A stretch of 64,000 bases of DNA from Asterella californica (taxonomy: Eukaryota > Streptophyta > Marchantiopsida > Marchantiales > Aytoniaceae), in the NCBI GenBank assembly GCA_036924285.1, contig JAYKYS010000010.1, forward strand, positions 9,114,001 to 9,178,000, in the 5' to 3' direction. This document shows, in pieces, positions 20,388-32,600 of this stretch. Position numbers and translations under genes: made by a program. Within the stretch, counting starts at the first letter, position 1; each line of letters opens with the position of its first letter. The notes under the pieces are model-generated. The model was not told the origin of the DNA and did not search any database. It saw nothing but the letters and a program-made list of their open reading frames with translations.

Positions 20388-21039
20388 ACTGAACGAAAGA
20401 ACATCATTTTTTTAACACAAACATCTCCAAGAGGAACAAGAGAAAAAAAACCACGAAGGGACCCGAGGCGAGCGATAGCATTGGCTGCAGAAAGTAAATG
20501 AAACCAAAAGAACTTAAATACTCCAGACAAACAAGGCAAGAACTGTCGTGGAGTCATAATGCGGGCTTGTCCTGAGAATACAAACTAAATGAATAATCTG
20601 AAGTTTACTGAAAGTTGATTATTATGATTGACAAGTGTATTAAATGCTGACGCTCTCTTTCTCTCTCTCTCATTTCTTTTCACGAGAAAAGATAACAATA
20701 TAAAAATTAGAGTCACATTAGTAGTACGTCGAACATTCCTCTTATAGTAGAAAGGGTTAACTTTCAACTCACAGCGCTTATAGGTTTTTTTTCCCAGAGT
20801 TAATGTGTTACGTTCAACTGAAAAGAATTTAAATGTATTTTAAAATATCCAAATTTAGATTTAGATATATCTTACGATCAGTGCACAATGCACTAAGCAG
20901 AGACATCTCCACAGAAAAATACAAACTTATGACATTAAAAACCTCCAACACTTGCAGGCAAAAGTACACAAAAGAAAAGAAAAAAGTACCCATTTCATCT
21001 AGAATGAGTTCAAGAGAATTTATCTTCCCCTCACATAGC
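20388..21039. other. AT-rich spacer
   Basis: No gene is recognised. It contains a TC-rich run near 20655-20672 and only short frames. Confidence 0.4.
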
Positions 21040-24000
21040 CAACACCTTTTTCATTCCAAACAAACTCAGCATTTTGCGACGATGCGGGATGTACACACTA
21101 TTTTCATATCAAGTAATGATATATTGAGTCTTTTGCAGCGATGTGGGACGCTTACAAAATTTTCACATCTGTAGTGACGATTGCTTGCTACGGTTGACGG
21201 ACACAACATCAAGGTATCAGATAAGAGGAAGAAAAATCGATCTGATAGAGTTGTTCGTATGTGAAATTATACCAAGATTCTTCAAGCTAAAATTGACAAA
21301 ATTCAAGTGTTATAGATTGATTCTGAGGGAGTTCGGTGTATGGGAGCACGAGTGCAATCAAGAAGAGGAAGGGATCATATAATAACTATTTCTTTGCAGA
21401 TTTTGTGATCATCAATTGTCAAAACGTTGACGATAAACCATAACAGCTCTAGCGAGATTGTGGTATGTTCCAAGAAGTTTTATGGTTCTAGATTTTCTCA
21501 GAATTCATATTATCTTTTCCTCAACCAAAGTACAATTAGATCATTTCCAACGATATCAAGTTCTTATGTAATTGAGCTCGGTAGTCTTAATTACACTCCG
21601 CAGAAAGATCTTGATTTCTCCCTTTCTCACTCTTGCAAAAATTGACAAAAGTCTTTTTGTGAACCCACAAGTCTTTTCTCAATTCTTAACTTTTAGTTTT
21701 GCGAAAGGATTTCTCCTCTTGCTAAAGTCCAAGTAGTTCTTAAAAGTGATATCTGTATCAATTTTTGTCTTCAATACTAGTCGTCCTCTTAACCTAGGTA
21801 TCCAAAATCCCATTGAATCCAGTTCTGGAAATTGCGACATAAATCTCATCCGAATCTCAACGTAAAAATCTTTAAAGTGATATCTCACAAAGAATCTTAT
21901 TCATCACTTAAGTAGTAGCTACAAGCATACCGTAAGCTGACATGTTGCGCTCCATCACCATCTGAGAAGTGATACTTGTATCACTTCTTTTTGTCATCGT
22001 CATGCATATTTTTACTTCATTAATCGATCCGTCAAGTGACGTACATGCGCATTGTAAAATCATCGATGAGTAGTATTTTCGTATGCAACATTTCATCCAT
22101 GTCAGCAAGTTTCAGATCATAGGATGCCATAACTTTTGATGGCACATCAACATCTACCATGTCATCATTATTTGTCCAAAACCTTCATAGCTCCTACTCC
22201 GTAGAATGATCCAAGAATTAAAGTTGTTGTACTTGACAAATATGGTATGGTTAAGTTAGATCATCCGTTAAAGTAAGTTCAGAAAAAGTCATAAAAAGTT
22301 ATAAATGAGCCGTTGTTCAAATGATAGCCGATCCATTACATGGAACTTTCTCTCTCCTCATTCTATATCTGTTAATTAACGCATCAAGATACGATCATGT
22401 TCGATTCAGATTTATGTTCTCAAGTGGAATGCTCTTTCTTCTTTGACACATTTTCATATGTAAGTCTTCTTCGATGATTTCAATCTCTCACACAAAAAAT
22501 GCTCATCTTGTCAGCAATTGCTTTAAAAGCAATTGGACATTTGTAATGTGGATAGTGAACGCATAAAATGACATACTTGATGCGGACGGTGTCGTGCTAC
22601 TTGGTGGCTACATGCTAGACTTCTACTCCGACGCTTGAGTTTAGTAGTTCTAGAAGTTAGCTCATATTACTTCTAGTCCTTTATACATATGTTTGACACC
22701 TTTGCATTAGGTGTTGACACTATTGTGTTATATATTTTGAGTCCTAGTAGGTTGATAGTATGTTATCTATCTTGTTCAAGCACTCCTGCGCTTGTGCAGA
22801 TGATATCATGCTTATCTATGTTGTGAAAGTACATAACTTAGGGTTTCCATGCTGATAAGAGTTTAAGCTCATGGGTTTTACTTACATGTCGCCCATGCAT
22901 GCTTTGTAGATTGTTTAAGTTATCTTTTAGGGTTACGTGTTTTTTTACATGCCTTCGCGTGAAGTTTAATATTTACGCTGGCACTTTAGGGGCTGACGTG
23001 GTAGCCTTTGAGTGAAGTTGAGTTACCACGTGGATTAGGGCACTAAAGGACAGCCAGGTGGAGCTATGAACTCCCATTGGTCTGTTTTTGTCTTTAGTTT
23101 AACTCTAAATTTAGAAACAAAGGTTTAAAGGAGAGTTCGAGCATTTGGTGAGAGGACTTCGAAATCTGAGGGCACAGGAGGGTAGAGCTCGTCATGCCAA
23201 GCACTTCCAGTGAAATGTTTGATCGATTTGAGGCAATAAAGACGAAGTTATGATCAATTGAAGTTCGAATTGTGCCAGAATTGAATCACTTTTGTTGGAT
23301 TTAGGGTTTTCAGTGTCACTTGCAGCAGATTTGAGGAAATTGCTTCAAAACTTCGAGGTTGTGTTCTCTGCCAGCAGGGCTACGATTTCCCAAAAAGTTT
23401 CGCATCGATTGAGTGACTGAGTAATTCAGGGCGGCCGCTGAAGCAGAGGGGGTCTGAAAAGCTCTTAATCTAGAGCAGCGACTTCAGAGGAGGAGATCTG
23501 GAGTTCTGTGTACAGTCAGGAGTCCCAACTTCACAGGGGTGTTCAGCATCCTGTAGAATCAAAATCCTGTAAGAATATTTAAAATTGATCTAACCAATCT
23601 TCTGTTATAGGTCGAAATAGCCATCTAGGTACCAGAAATTGCCGTAGTTTTCTTGCTCAGAACTTTTCTGTCCATATCTCCGTGTCAGAATTTGATCTCA
23701 GGCTGAAACTTCGTGTGTGAGTTCAGTAGTACCTCATTTGCATGTAGGGGAAGTTTAGAAGTCTAAACCTTCATAGTTTTCTTCTCCGTGAGTGTCAAAG
23801 TTCACCGCCGGATCTTATTACTGCCAGCTAGACCTGAATTTCGCTTTCTGAGCATATTACTAGATCTTACACATCTGTGTGAGTGTTTATAGCCCCTGTT
23901 GTAACCTGAAAGCCAACCTCTTGAGTGAACAATCACAGCCAGAAGCCCGGCGCTTTCCTAGGTAGACGGATCACACTCCGACATCGGATTGAAAAAAAGA

Positions 24001-24810
24001 CAGCAAATTAGAATTTAAAACGTAGTTAACTAAGCGCAAATATAATAAGCGATTTAAAAGATTTCTTACAGTGATCTTTACATGATATCATCAGAAAATC
24101 AAGTTATTTATCTTCTCGTAATCCACCAAGTGCTAGTTAAGCAATAAAATTCATTGTAGTGCTATTAAGTCCATCTGTTGTATGTGAGTTGTTGATTAAA
24201 TAAAAACCTCGTTTAAGTAAGTTGGGCTACATCTTAAAAGAGGAAGTTTTCTGAAAACAAGAAACTGATGATACCTTGTTGTAGAGCTGACTAAGCGGAG
24301 AGCAAGACTTGAATCGGAGCAGATGAGATCATGATTACAAAGTTATGTGGTTTAGGGTCAGGTTTTGATCAAACCAAAATTTTGGTTGGATACACCAAAA
24401 TCTCCAAAATTCCATGAAATCTTGAATTTTTATTTTTATTTTATTTATGTTAAATAAATAAATATTTTAGAACATTTAACTGAAAATTTGAACAGAAATG
24501 ATACAACTACGTGACTGTGTGAAGTATTCAGTCGTCCGTCTATCGATTTGATGCATGATCGCAGTTAGTTCCATCCACCGGCTCATCGCTGACGGTCCAC
24601 CATTCCAATCGTGTCATCTCGTCAGGATCACCGAAGTTCCGTCATAACTCTCATCGTCACGTCAACAACAGTCGATGATATGTCCGCTGGCGGTCCACCA
24701 TGTCATCCCACACCACCCTCACCACCCCTAGTCACCGTCGACAATCAAGTCTCATCCTCGCCATCCCACTCTCGCCACTCCCACCTTGACATGCATTTTT
24801 AGGATGAGAT
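21040..24810 (+). repeat. R1 repeat copy A, interrupted by LTR2
   Basis: Aligns with 29215-31700 (copy B). Landmarks are GATGCGGGATG and CGATGTGGGACG near the start, ATTGCTTGCTACGGTTGAC, GAAGAGGAAGGGATCATATA and GACAAAAGTCTTTTTGTG. Then come AGAATTTAAAACG, CACCGAGTGCTAG-like and a CCACC-rich tail (24500-24810). Continuity is broken at 22590-23983 by a solo LTR. Without the insert, CGGAC joins ATTGAAAAA as in the other copies. Confidence 0.75.
22590..23983 (+). mobile_element. Solo LTR of a second family (LTR2), inserted in R1
   Basis: The 1394 bp insert begins TGTCGTGCTA and ends ACTCCGACA, giving TGTCG...CGACA termini. It is absent from R1 copies B and C at the same point. The flanks are ACGG on the left and TCGG on the right, a degenerate 4-bp target duplication. 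No coding frame of note lies inside. The 3' third recurs at 2402-2840 on the other strand, which confirms it as a repeat with a defined end. The autonomous partner is not in the window. Confidence 0.75.
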
Positions 24811-24839
24811 TCATGACATCAATGAATTGATGAGCTCCA

Positions 24840-25923
24840 TCTTTGTGCTTCTTCGACAAGTTGATGCGCACATCTATCACATTGGTCACATATAATGAGA
24901 AACATGGACCTAAAAAAGAAGTTTGTTAGTTCTCATAAGAACCCAAAACTGAAAACGTATATGATTACATCAGACATATGTGATGGTTTGGTGCTCTCTT
25001 TGATAGCACGTTGGAATAAGTGGACTAACATTTTACACACCACTGTCATGTGTTTTACTCCTAAATATTTGTATAAAGAGGATAACATGGAAGCGATACA
25101 CTGATCAACATCATGTGAAAGCTGACTTCCGCACTTACTGCACTCTTTATGCTCGACACAACCTGGGGTGAACTTGATAGATGTGGTAGAGTAAGTGGAT
25201 CACTGTAGAGATGAACTAGCGACAATCCTAGTCGAGGATTGCAAGTTCTGAAGTCCTTAATGTCATGAAGGTACTAAGAAAATGGAGAGTACTCTATTGA
25301 GATAATGGGCATATTTTGGAGATGCAGCTCCGTACCTGAAGAAGATTGCACTTAATTTGCTCGGTCAAACATGCACTACTTTAACCTGCGAGAGGAATTG
25401 GAGCTCTTACGACCACGTGCATCGTTTGATCCTTGAACGAGCTGAAATACTTGTTTTTCTTCACTACAATTTCAAACTTAATGGCATCAATAAGAAGCAC
25501 GAGCGAAGAACCATGTCAGAATTCAACAAGTTCTTCATGTTGCATGGACAACAAGATGTTTTGAAAGTAAGACATGGGAGTAAATATGACATCTCAATGG
25601 ATGTGAGAGATGTTTGACTCCCAGATTTAGACTTGGTGAAGGATCGAGTGGAGGTGAAAGAAAATGAAACCGGTATGTCGAATCAAGAAGAAAGTCAGAA
25701 GTATGAAGATGATATTGAAGATGAAGACTTTGACGTTGAGAAGGAGATTGAATTTTATCAGGAGGAAAATGGTTATCCTGAGGAAGATTACAAGGTTGAA
25801 AAAACTAAAGAGACAAAAGAAATATTGAAGCAATATATAAATAGTGATGATTCAAAAAATAGTGATGACAGCGACAGGGGTAGTATATTGGAGGTGAATA
25901 GGATGGAGGTTGAGAGAGTTTGA
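24840..25923 (+). pseudogene. hAT-family transposase remnant, C-terminal half
   Basis: hAT transposases cut and paste DNA through an RNase H-like fold and dimerise through a C-terminal hATC domain. The frame at 24895-25104 contains LIARWNKW and LHTTVMCFTPKYLYKED, matching the usual RW...LH.AGY.LNP.F segment. The frame from 25309 (first Met-like start 25357) reads WAYFGDAAPYLKK, LGQTCTTLTCERNWSS and LHYNFKLNG, the typical hATC sequence with the CERNW signature. After a stop at 25615-25617 an acidic tail (25633-25923, EDDIEDEDFDVEKE) continues. Stops and frameshifts separate the parts and the catalytic N-terminal half is missing, so it is inactive. A diverged inverted copy lies at 34.3-37.1 kb. 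Confidence 0.8.
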
Positions 25924-28294
25924 ACATTAAGTATCCTAGTAGGTATCTTCTTAAGGTGACCTTGAATAATCCAAAATTTGTACAAGCAACTTAGATCACT
26001 GTAAGCTATATATAATCATCCTTCTATGATTCCTACATCGTTCGCACCCATTGGAGATGAAGAGGTTGAACTTATATAGGAAGAGAATATGGAAAGATGA
26101 AGTAGAAGCAGAAGGGAGAAAAATGCAAGTCTCAAGAAGACAAGTAAGAGAAATGATGATAAAGCATACGTGAACAGATGTAAGGGGACAACTTAAGGGA
26201 CTAGCTTGTATCTGCGACTTGTCAGTGGACATTTTGGAGGATTAGGAGGTCCAATGCATATGCACAAGATGTCATTGAGGTCAGATATGTGTACCCTAAG
26301 TGATGGTTAAGACATTTCTTGAAGAGACGGATGAGGGGTGTGTTCTAGAAGAAACTGAGATTTAAGGAAGAGGACTCAGAGCGCTTCAGTAACATGGGAA
26401 GAAGAGTTGGGTCATTCAGATCGTTCCGAAGTCCAAACTTGCTGTCTTTAGATCTATCGGATCAGAACACCGAGTTCTTTAGGAAATTGAGGATAATACG
26501 AAGTTTCATCGAGCGATTTGAGAGATGTGAGGGAAAGTGACTCATAAGGAGATGCTTACATCAATTTTTTGTTCGGCAACGACCTGAAGTTAGGTCGTTC
26601 TTTGCAAACGGTGAGCCAAGCATTTTGTTCTTGGTGCCCATGTGATCAAGGAGTACTTATCTACACATAGAAAAAGATCATACGTAGATCAGATTGTTGT
26701 GTTGTGCATGGTGAGTGAAGTTGAGTCATAGGGGAGCGATTTACATCAATTTTTTGGTTCTTGCGACTAAATTTATTGTGTGGTTTTGCAAGAAGAACTC
26801 CAAACGACTTTTCTGGAGTCTCGTTGGGTTCAACGTAGTCAACTATCTATCAGAGAAGACAGATCTCAGATCAAGCAGTCCGTTTTGCATGTGTATGTAG
26901 TTTTAGACCGTAGGAAGGAGTTTTTGGAGATCCGATCACTACCGATCGAAAATCAAAGATATCTCGACTATCAAGAGTCGGATCTGAGAGTTCTTTGAGT
27001 CAATGGATTCAAGGTGAAGGACCCTATCGATATATGAAGATTGTTGACAAAAAGAGAAAGTTATCAAATATGCCTTCTTTGGTTTCTTTGCTACAGTTTT
27101 CATCTTTTTGGATTTGTTAGAGTTCTAGTTGGTTATGTACAGCTTGTGGTAGCTAGTTTTAGCTAAGGGCTTGTACATGGATGTTGTTTGGATCTGGGTT
27201 TGAATTGTGTGATACTGGTGCAAAGCTTTTTGTTAGCAAATGGATGTTTTTTTTGCTTTGAGCTATGCTTTGGTAGTTTTGGGTCTAGGTTGAGATTCAA
27301 ATACTTGTTTAAGAGGTTGGGTGCAGATTATAGACCACAGAGGTCTGTTTCTCAGTTTTGTGTTATTAGAAAAAAAAACAAAAGTGTATATAAAGTGAGA
27401 GCTGATATGTCTTGCGAAGCTTGTCCTTGTGGTTGTTTTTCCCTTTTCTTATCTCTGTTCAGCACAAGATATCTCCACAACTACAAACCTCACGTTTTCT
27501 TGGACAACCTTCACGTAAAATCCAATACAATAACGTTCTATGAAGAACTTAAGTGAGAACAAGTGTCTTGCTATTATTTAAGGTCCAAAAAAAGTTTGAT
27601 ACTTTTAGCTTAGTGTTAATAATGTTTTGAGAGAAACAAAGGGTGCATTTGAAGCATTTGAATTTTTAAGCTCCAATGCACGTTTGGAGGACAAATGGTG
27701 ACATTTTGAGTAGAAACTTTATGGGTAGGTTGCCCTCCTTGTAAGTGTGTGTATGGTATTCTCCAATTTGAGAATTGGACAACACTTCATCGTAGCAATA
27801 TATATTGTGGTGAAATAAAGTTCATTTGTCAGCGCATGTACCTCCCAAAGCTTATATGCTTCCGAACTTGGCAAATACATGTCACATGCTATATAATTAT
27901 GTAATTTCAAGAAATTAAATTCAAAGCTCATATTCTATTATTCAACTATTGTTTTAAATACATATATAATATTCAATTTATAATTCCATAACTAAATATC
28001 AATGGTATATCTCCAAGGCATGTGGAGGATCGTACATTATAAGTTTTGGAGCAATTTGAGGGTCGGAAGAAATAAAAAGGTGTTATATTAGTTTAAACAA
28101 GTCTTAAAAATTAAACGAATGAGCAAAAAGACATATCTTTAGTTGAAACATTTTGTGTGGGATGTCTTCTCTCCTAAGGATTGTGCGATGATCTCAAATT
28201 GTAATATGACATGGATCATACTCTTAGTAGTCTGGGGTTTTAGACATATCTTGGTCCTATTTTCTCCAAAAGGTGGGTTGGATGATCAAAATAT
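25924..28294 (+). repeat. hAT downstream region
   Basis: Matches the reverse complement of about 34340-36600. It includes GAGCGCTTCAGTAACATGGG (26380), GTTATGTACAGCTTGTGGTAG (27130), AGCTCCAATGCACG (27670) and GGTGGGTTGGATGATCAAAA (28273). No intact frame is present. At 28295-28298 it breaks into U1-derived DNA, whereas in the inverted copy the hAT-type sequence continues. Confidence 0.7.
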
Positions 28295-28297
28295 TGG

Positions 28298-28330
28298 CGG
28301 TTCAGCGATAGGCCCCGCCCAGGTAAGTAT
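28298..28330 (-). pseudogene. 33-nt U1 5' fragment
   Basis: The minus strand reads ATACTTACCTGGGCGGGG followed by the first part of stem-loop 1, identical to U1-a, then stops at the hAT junction. It has a complete U1-a-type promoter and upstream block (28331-29215) but no U1 body. Confidence 0.9.
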
Positions 28331-29215
28331 ACTTCTTCCTCTTCAGACACAGAATAAGAACCTCGATCAAGTCCACCACATGAGCTGGTTGTATGGTTCT
28401 AGATTACCCTCAGTAGTGTCTGTCAAGCTGTCCGAGATCCTTGTTCATAACAGAGGTGCGACTCTCCTCCTCGCAACACAAGTCAAACTCCACGAGGTGC
28501 CCAGTACAAGTAACAAGTAACGATGACCTGGACAAAGGAAATGCTCGATCAGCACTGAGTTTGACTTGGATTCTACTGACGGCAGTCCTCCTCGTGCAGG
28601 ATGAAGAGCTTTAATTAGTGCTTGGGGTAAAAATATTCCGGAACTGAAAATCATCCTAGGCAATTAACGGGGAATCTGTTTATATATATCATTTATCAAT
28701 TTAAATTTTAGTTTGTTACCATATAATATTTTAGCCTGGAAAATTATGCTATTCATCATTTTAACTCGACTTTTCAGAATTCCAACCGAGTGAGAATACA
28801 AAAAATATCAATTAATCTTGAGCGACGGATGTGCCTGTACAACTGCCCCTTCGCATACGGTAGTGATTTTTCTATTCGAGTAATAAGTGGATGAACAGTT
28901 CTTAATGAAACAAATGTTCACTTCGCGCGTTAATATTATTTTTGGATCAAAATTTTAGACAATAGTAATGAGGAGACTCACTACTTCATGCAGTCTTTTT
29001 CTTTCCACTATCTCATTTGCAGTAAGATATTCAACGTTAACATGCTATCAGTTTATTAAAGATCTAACTATGATCAAGTGAAAATCGAGAAACAAGTTGT
29101 CTTGTTATCTACATTTGATGCACCATAAATTAAAAAAGATAAACAGAGTATTCAAAACTGTCCTTCTCAGCTCATTAGGAGAGATGAGTTAAATATTGAT
29201 CAGAAAAGAAAAACG
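28331..29215 (-). repeat. Inverted copy of the U1-a upstream block
   Basis: Reverse complement of 3151-4026, including the promoter words and the distal section GATCTAACTATGATCAAGTG. On its far side it runs straight into R1 (29215), the same R1-to-U1 junction as at 2841-3151. Confidence 0.85.
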
Positions 29216-31890
29216 GCTAGTGTGGCAAAACAAACTTAGCATTTTCTGACGATGCGGGATGCTCCCATTGTTTCCATATAACGATCTATTCAGTCTTTTG
29301 CTTCGATGTGGGATGCTTACACCATTTTGACATCTGTAGTGACAATTGCTTGCTATGGTTGACCGACACAACGTCAAGGTATCAGATAAAAGAAAGAGAA
29401 ATCGATATGATAGAGTTGTTCGTACATGGAATTATACCAAAAATTTTCAAGCTAAAGTTGATGAAATTCAAGTGTTGTAGAGTGATTCTGAAGAAGATCC
29501 GGTGTTTGGGAAACTAGTGCAATCAAGAAGAGGAAGGGATCATATATGAACTCTTTCTTTGCAGATTTTGTGATCACCAATTGCCAAAACATTGAAGGTA
29601 AACCATAAGAGCTCTATAGAGATTGTGGGTATGTTTCAAAAATATTTATGGTTCTAAATTTTGTCAGAATCCACAATATCTTTTTTTCTCAATGAGAGTA
29701 CAATTAGGTCATGGTGACACTAGAAAGCTTACATTCCAAACTTTCCAATTATATCAAGTTTTTCTGTAATTGAGCTATGTAACCTTAATTGCACTCTGAA
29801 GAAAGATCCTGATTTCTCTCTTTCTCACTCTTGTGGAAATTGACAAAAGTTGTTTTGTAAACCCACAAGTCTTTTCTCAATTCTTAACTTTCAGTTTTGC
29901 CAAAAGATTTCTCCTTCTGCTAAAGTCCAAGTAGTTCTGAAAAGTGATATCTATATCAATTTTTGTCTTCAATACAAGTCGTCCTCCTAACCCAAGTATC
30001 CAAAAATTCCATTTGAATCCAGTTTTGGAAATTGCGGCAAAAAATCTCGCTCGGGTCTCAACGTAAAATCCCAAACCCTGATATCTCTCAAAGAATATTT
30101 TTTGGCACTTAAGTAGTAACTACAACCTCTGAGATGTCTCGTTGTGCTCCGTCATCATCTGACAAGTGATATTGTATCACTTTTTTCTGCCATCGTCTTG
30201 TGTATTGTCACTTCATCAATCAATCTGTCAAGTGACACACATGCTCATTGCAAAATCGTCGATGAGTAGTATTTTGGTATGCAACATTTCATCCACATCA
30301 GCAAGTTTCATGTCAAAACCCCATAGGATGTCGTAGATTTTGGTGCCACATCAGCACCTATCATGTTTTGGACAAATAATGATTTTATTTGTCCAATACC
30401 TTCAATCATAGCTCCTACTCCGTAACTCGGTTTGGGATGATCAAAAAACTAAAGTTGTTGTATTTGACGAGCCCTATGGTATGATAAAGTCAGATTATTT
30501 GTTAGAGCAAGTTCAGAAAAAGTTGTAAACGAGCCGTTGTTCAAATGATAGTCGATCCATGACATGACAATGTGATTGTACAACCTTCTATCCGCTCATT
30601 CTATATTTACTAATTAGCACATCAAGATATGAACATGTTCGATTCAGATTTACATTCTCAAATGGAATGCTCTTTCTTCTTTGATACGTTCTCATATGTA
30701 AGTATTCTTCGATGATTCTAATCTCTCACACAAAAGCCCTCACCTTGTCAGCAATTGCTTTAAGCAAATGGGCGTTTTTAACATGAACAATGAACATATA
30801 AAATGATATACTTGATCCGGACAGATTGAAAAAATGACAGAAAATTAGAATTTAAAATGCACTTCACTAAGCACAAATAGAATAAGCTATCCAAAAGATT
30901 TCTTACTGATCATACATGATATCATCAAAAAGTTGAGTGATTTATCTTCTCGTAATCCACCGAGTGCTAGTTAAGCAATAAAAATCATTGTAGTGCTATT
31001 AAGTCCATCTGATGTAAGTGAGTTGCCGATTAAACAAAACCTCGTTTAAAAAGTTGTGCTATATCTTTAAAAAGAAAGTTTTCTTGAAAAGAAGAAACTA
31101 ATGATACTTTGTTATAGAGCTTACTAAGCGGAGTCGCACAAGATTTGAATCGGAGTAGCTGGGATCATGTTTACAAAGTTATGTGGTTTAGGGTTAGGTT
31201 TTGAACAAACCAAAATTTCAGTTGGATACATCAAAATTTCTGAAATTCCATGAAATCTAGAATTTTCATTTTCATTTTATTTATGTTAAATAATTAAATA
31301 GTTTTGGACCTTTAACGGATAATTTGGACAGAAATGGTACCACTACATGACTATGTGAAGCATTCCATCGACGATCTATCTACAACGTCAACAGTTCCAA
31401 CCGCCGGCTCATCACTGACGATGCGCCACCCCAATCTCATCATCTCGCCATCTCGTTTGAATCGTCAGCGGTCTTTCATACATCTCATTGTCACATCGAC
31501 AATCTGTCAATCGATGGTCTGCCACCCCACCTCATCTCATCCTCGCCACCCTCAACCACCGCCGGATGTCAATAGTCCCACCCTAGCCATCCCATCCTCG
31601 CCACCCCCAGCCACCATCAATGATCTACCAGTCGGTAATCTGCCGTCCCATCCTCGTCACCTCGACAACCATCAGCGGCCCGCCACCAAACCTCACCACC
31701 TCAGAAACCACCGACAATCCATCTGCTTGTCAGCAAACTGCCCGCTGGGTGATCTGAATGACAAAGCCGACTTTTGGTTGTTTCTGCATATTCTGCAACG
31801 AATAGGGAAGATGAAAGCTTATTGCACCGTCTTGTTTTGCCAAACTTCGATTACAACACAAGAGGATTGGAGACTCTAGGGAATAATTAG
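29215..31890 (+). repeat. R1 repeat copy B
   Basis: The most complete R1 copy. It has GATGCGGGATG and CGATGTGGGATGC near 29255-29312, ATTGCTTGCTATGGTTGAC, GAAGAGGAAGGGATCATATA, then CATCAGCACCTATCATG, GACAGAAAATTAGAATTTAAAA and a CCACC-rich tail. The tail carries a 181-codon open frame (31334-31879) rich in Pro, His and Ser, whose end (FWLFLHILQRIGK...TTQEDWRL) is also present at 50110-50224 in copy C. That shared end suggests a coding exon of a mobile element rather than simple low complexity. Confidence 0.7.
31334..31879 (+). pseudogene. Pro/His/Ser-rich R1 open frame
   Basis: 181 codons without an interrupting stop. The N-terminal two-thirds is built on CCACC/CATC repeats (SSHPRHPQPPPD, PSSPPPATINDLP). 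The last 40 codons are non-repetitive and match the second frame at 49883-50224 (DDFWLFLHILQRIGRRKVDCTV). No family is recognised. It immediately precedes the Ulp1-like remnant, so both may belong to one element. Confidence 0.4.
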
Positions 31891-31929
31891 ATATGTCTAC
31901 TAGTGTAGTACTATATCACAAAGATTTTC

Positions 31930-32600
31930 ACAGAACACTATGAGGATGGCAGAATGGATGGATGGTTTTTCTACAACATATTTTGGTGTGAAAAACTATG
32001 GGAACTTGATCAAATTTTGAACATTGAGGGCCAATAGAACAATCCATCATTGGAGTCAAAAAAGTTACGTCTACATAATGGACTAGCTCTTAAGTTAAAA
32101 GGATGGAAATATGTCAAATATTTACTTGTTCCAATCGACATGGATGCCAATGTAGATCATTGGCATAGTCCTCGTGAGAGTGATGGAAACAAGGAAGAAA
32201 TTTTACATCTATCACATGGATAGTGCAAAAAGCTTTCATCCGTAGCAAAGGATTAACAAATATTTGACAAGTGGCTCCGAACAGTGATGCATTTGGAAAT
32301 GACAAAGGAATATTCTACTGAATTCTTACATAAGAAGGTACAAAACCTCTATTTTCAAATCTTTGATATATATTTTTCTTGAAGTCAAATGCGTTTAAAC
32401 TTTTTATTAAAGTTTAAATTGTATTTCTAAATTCTTATATGATCATTGCAATAATAATGTAATATTATGATGATATGATGTAAGTCTACTCTATCGACTA
32501 TGGAATTCATGTCATGCTCATGAAAGACGATTCATTGAATGGAAAGATGGACTAGATGTCACTCTTGACGAAGACTTCTTAGTGAAATAATGTAACCTAG
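31930..32600 (+). pseudogene. Ulp1/SENP-type cysteine protease remnant (C48-like)
   Basis: Ulp1 proteases cleave SUMO and are often carried by plant Mutator-like and related transposons. Translation near 32100-32163 gives GWKYVKYLLVPIDMDANVDHW, the strand leading to the catalytic His-Trp (CAT at 32158). After a frameshift, HMDSAKSFHP (about 32214-32243) resembles the catalytic-Asp strand. Near 32490 the usual DCG of the Cys motif reads DYGIHVMLM, with TAT at 32499-32501 in place of a Cys codon. A GT...AG stretch from about 32338 to 32484 could be an intron. Stops, the frameshift and the Cys-to-Tyr change make it inactive. Confidence 0.5.

Noticed and set aside
24611..24802. Pro/His-rich open frame in R1 copy A
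   Set aside because: Only the low-complexity CCACC-type part is present here, without the non-repetitive end that gives copies B and C some coding character.
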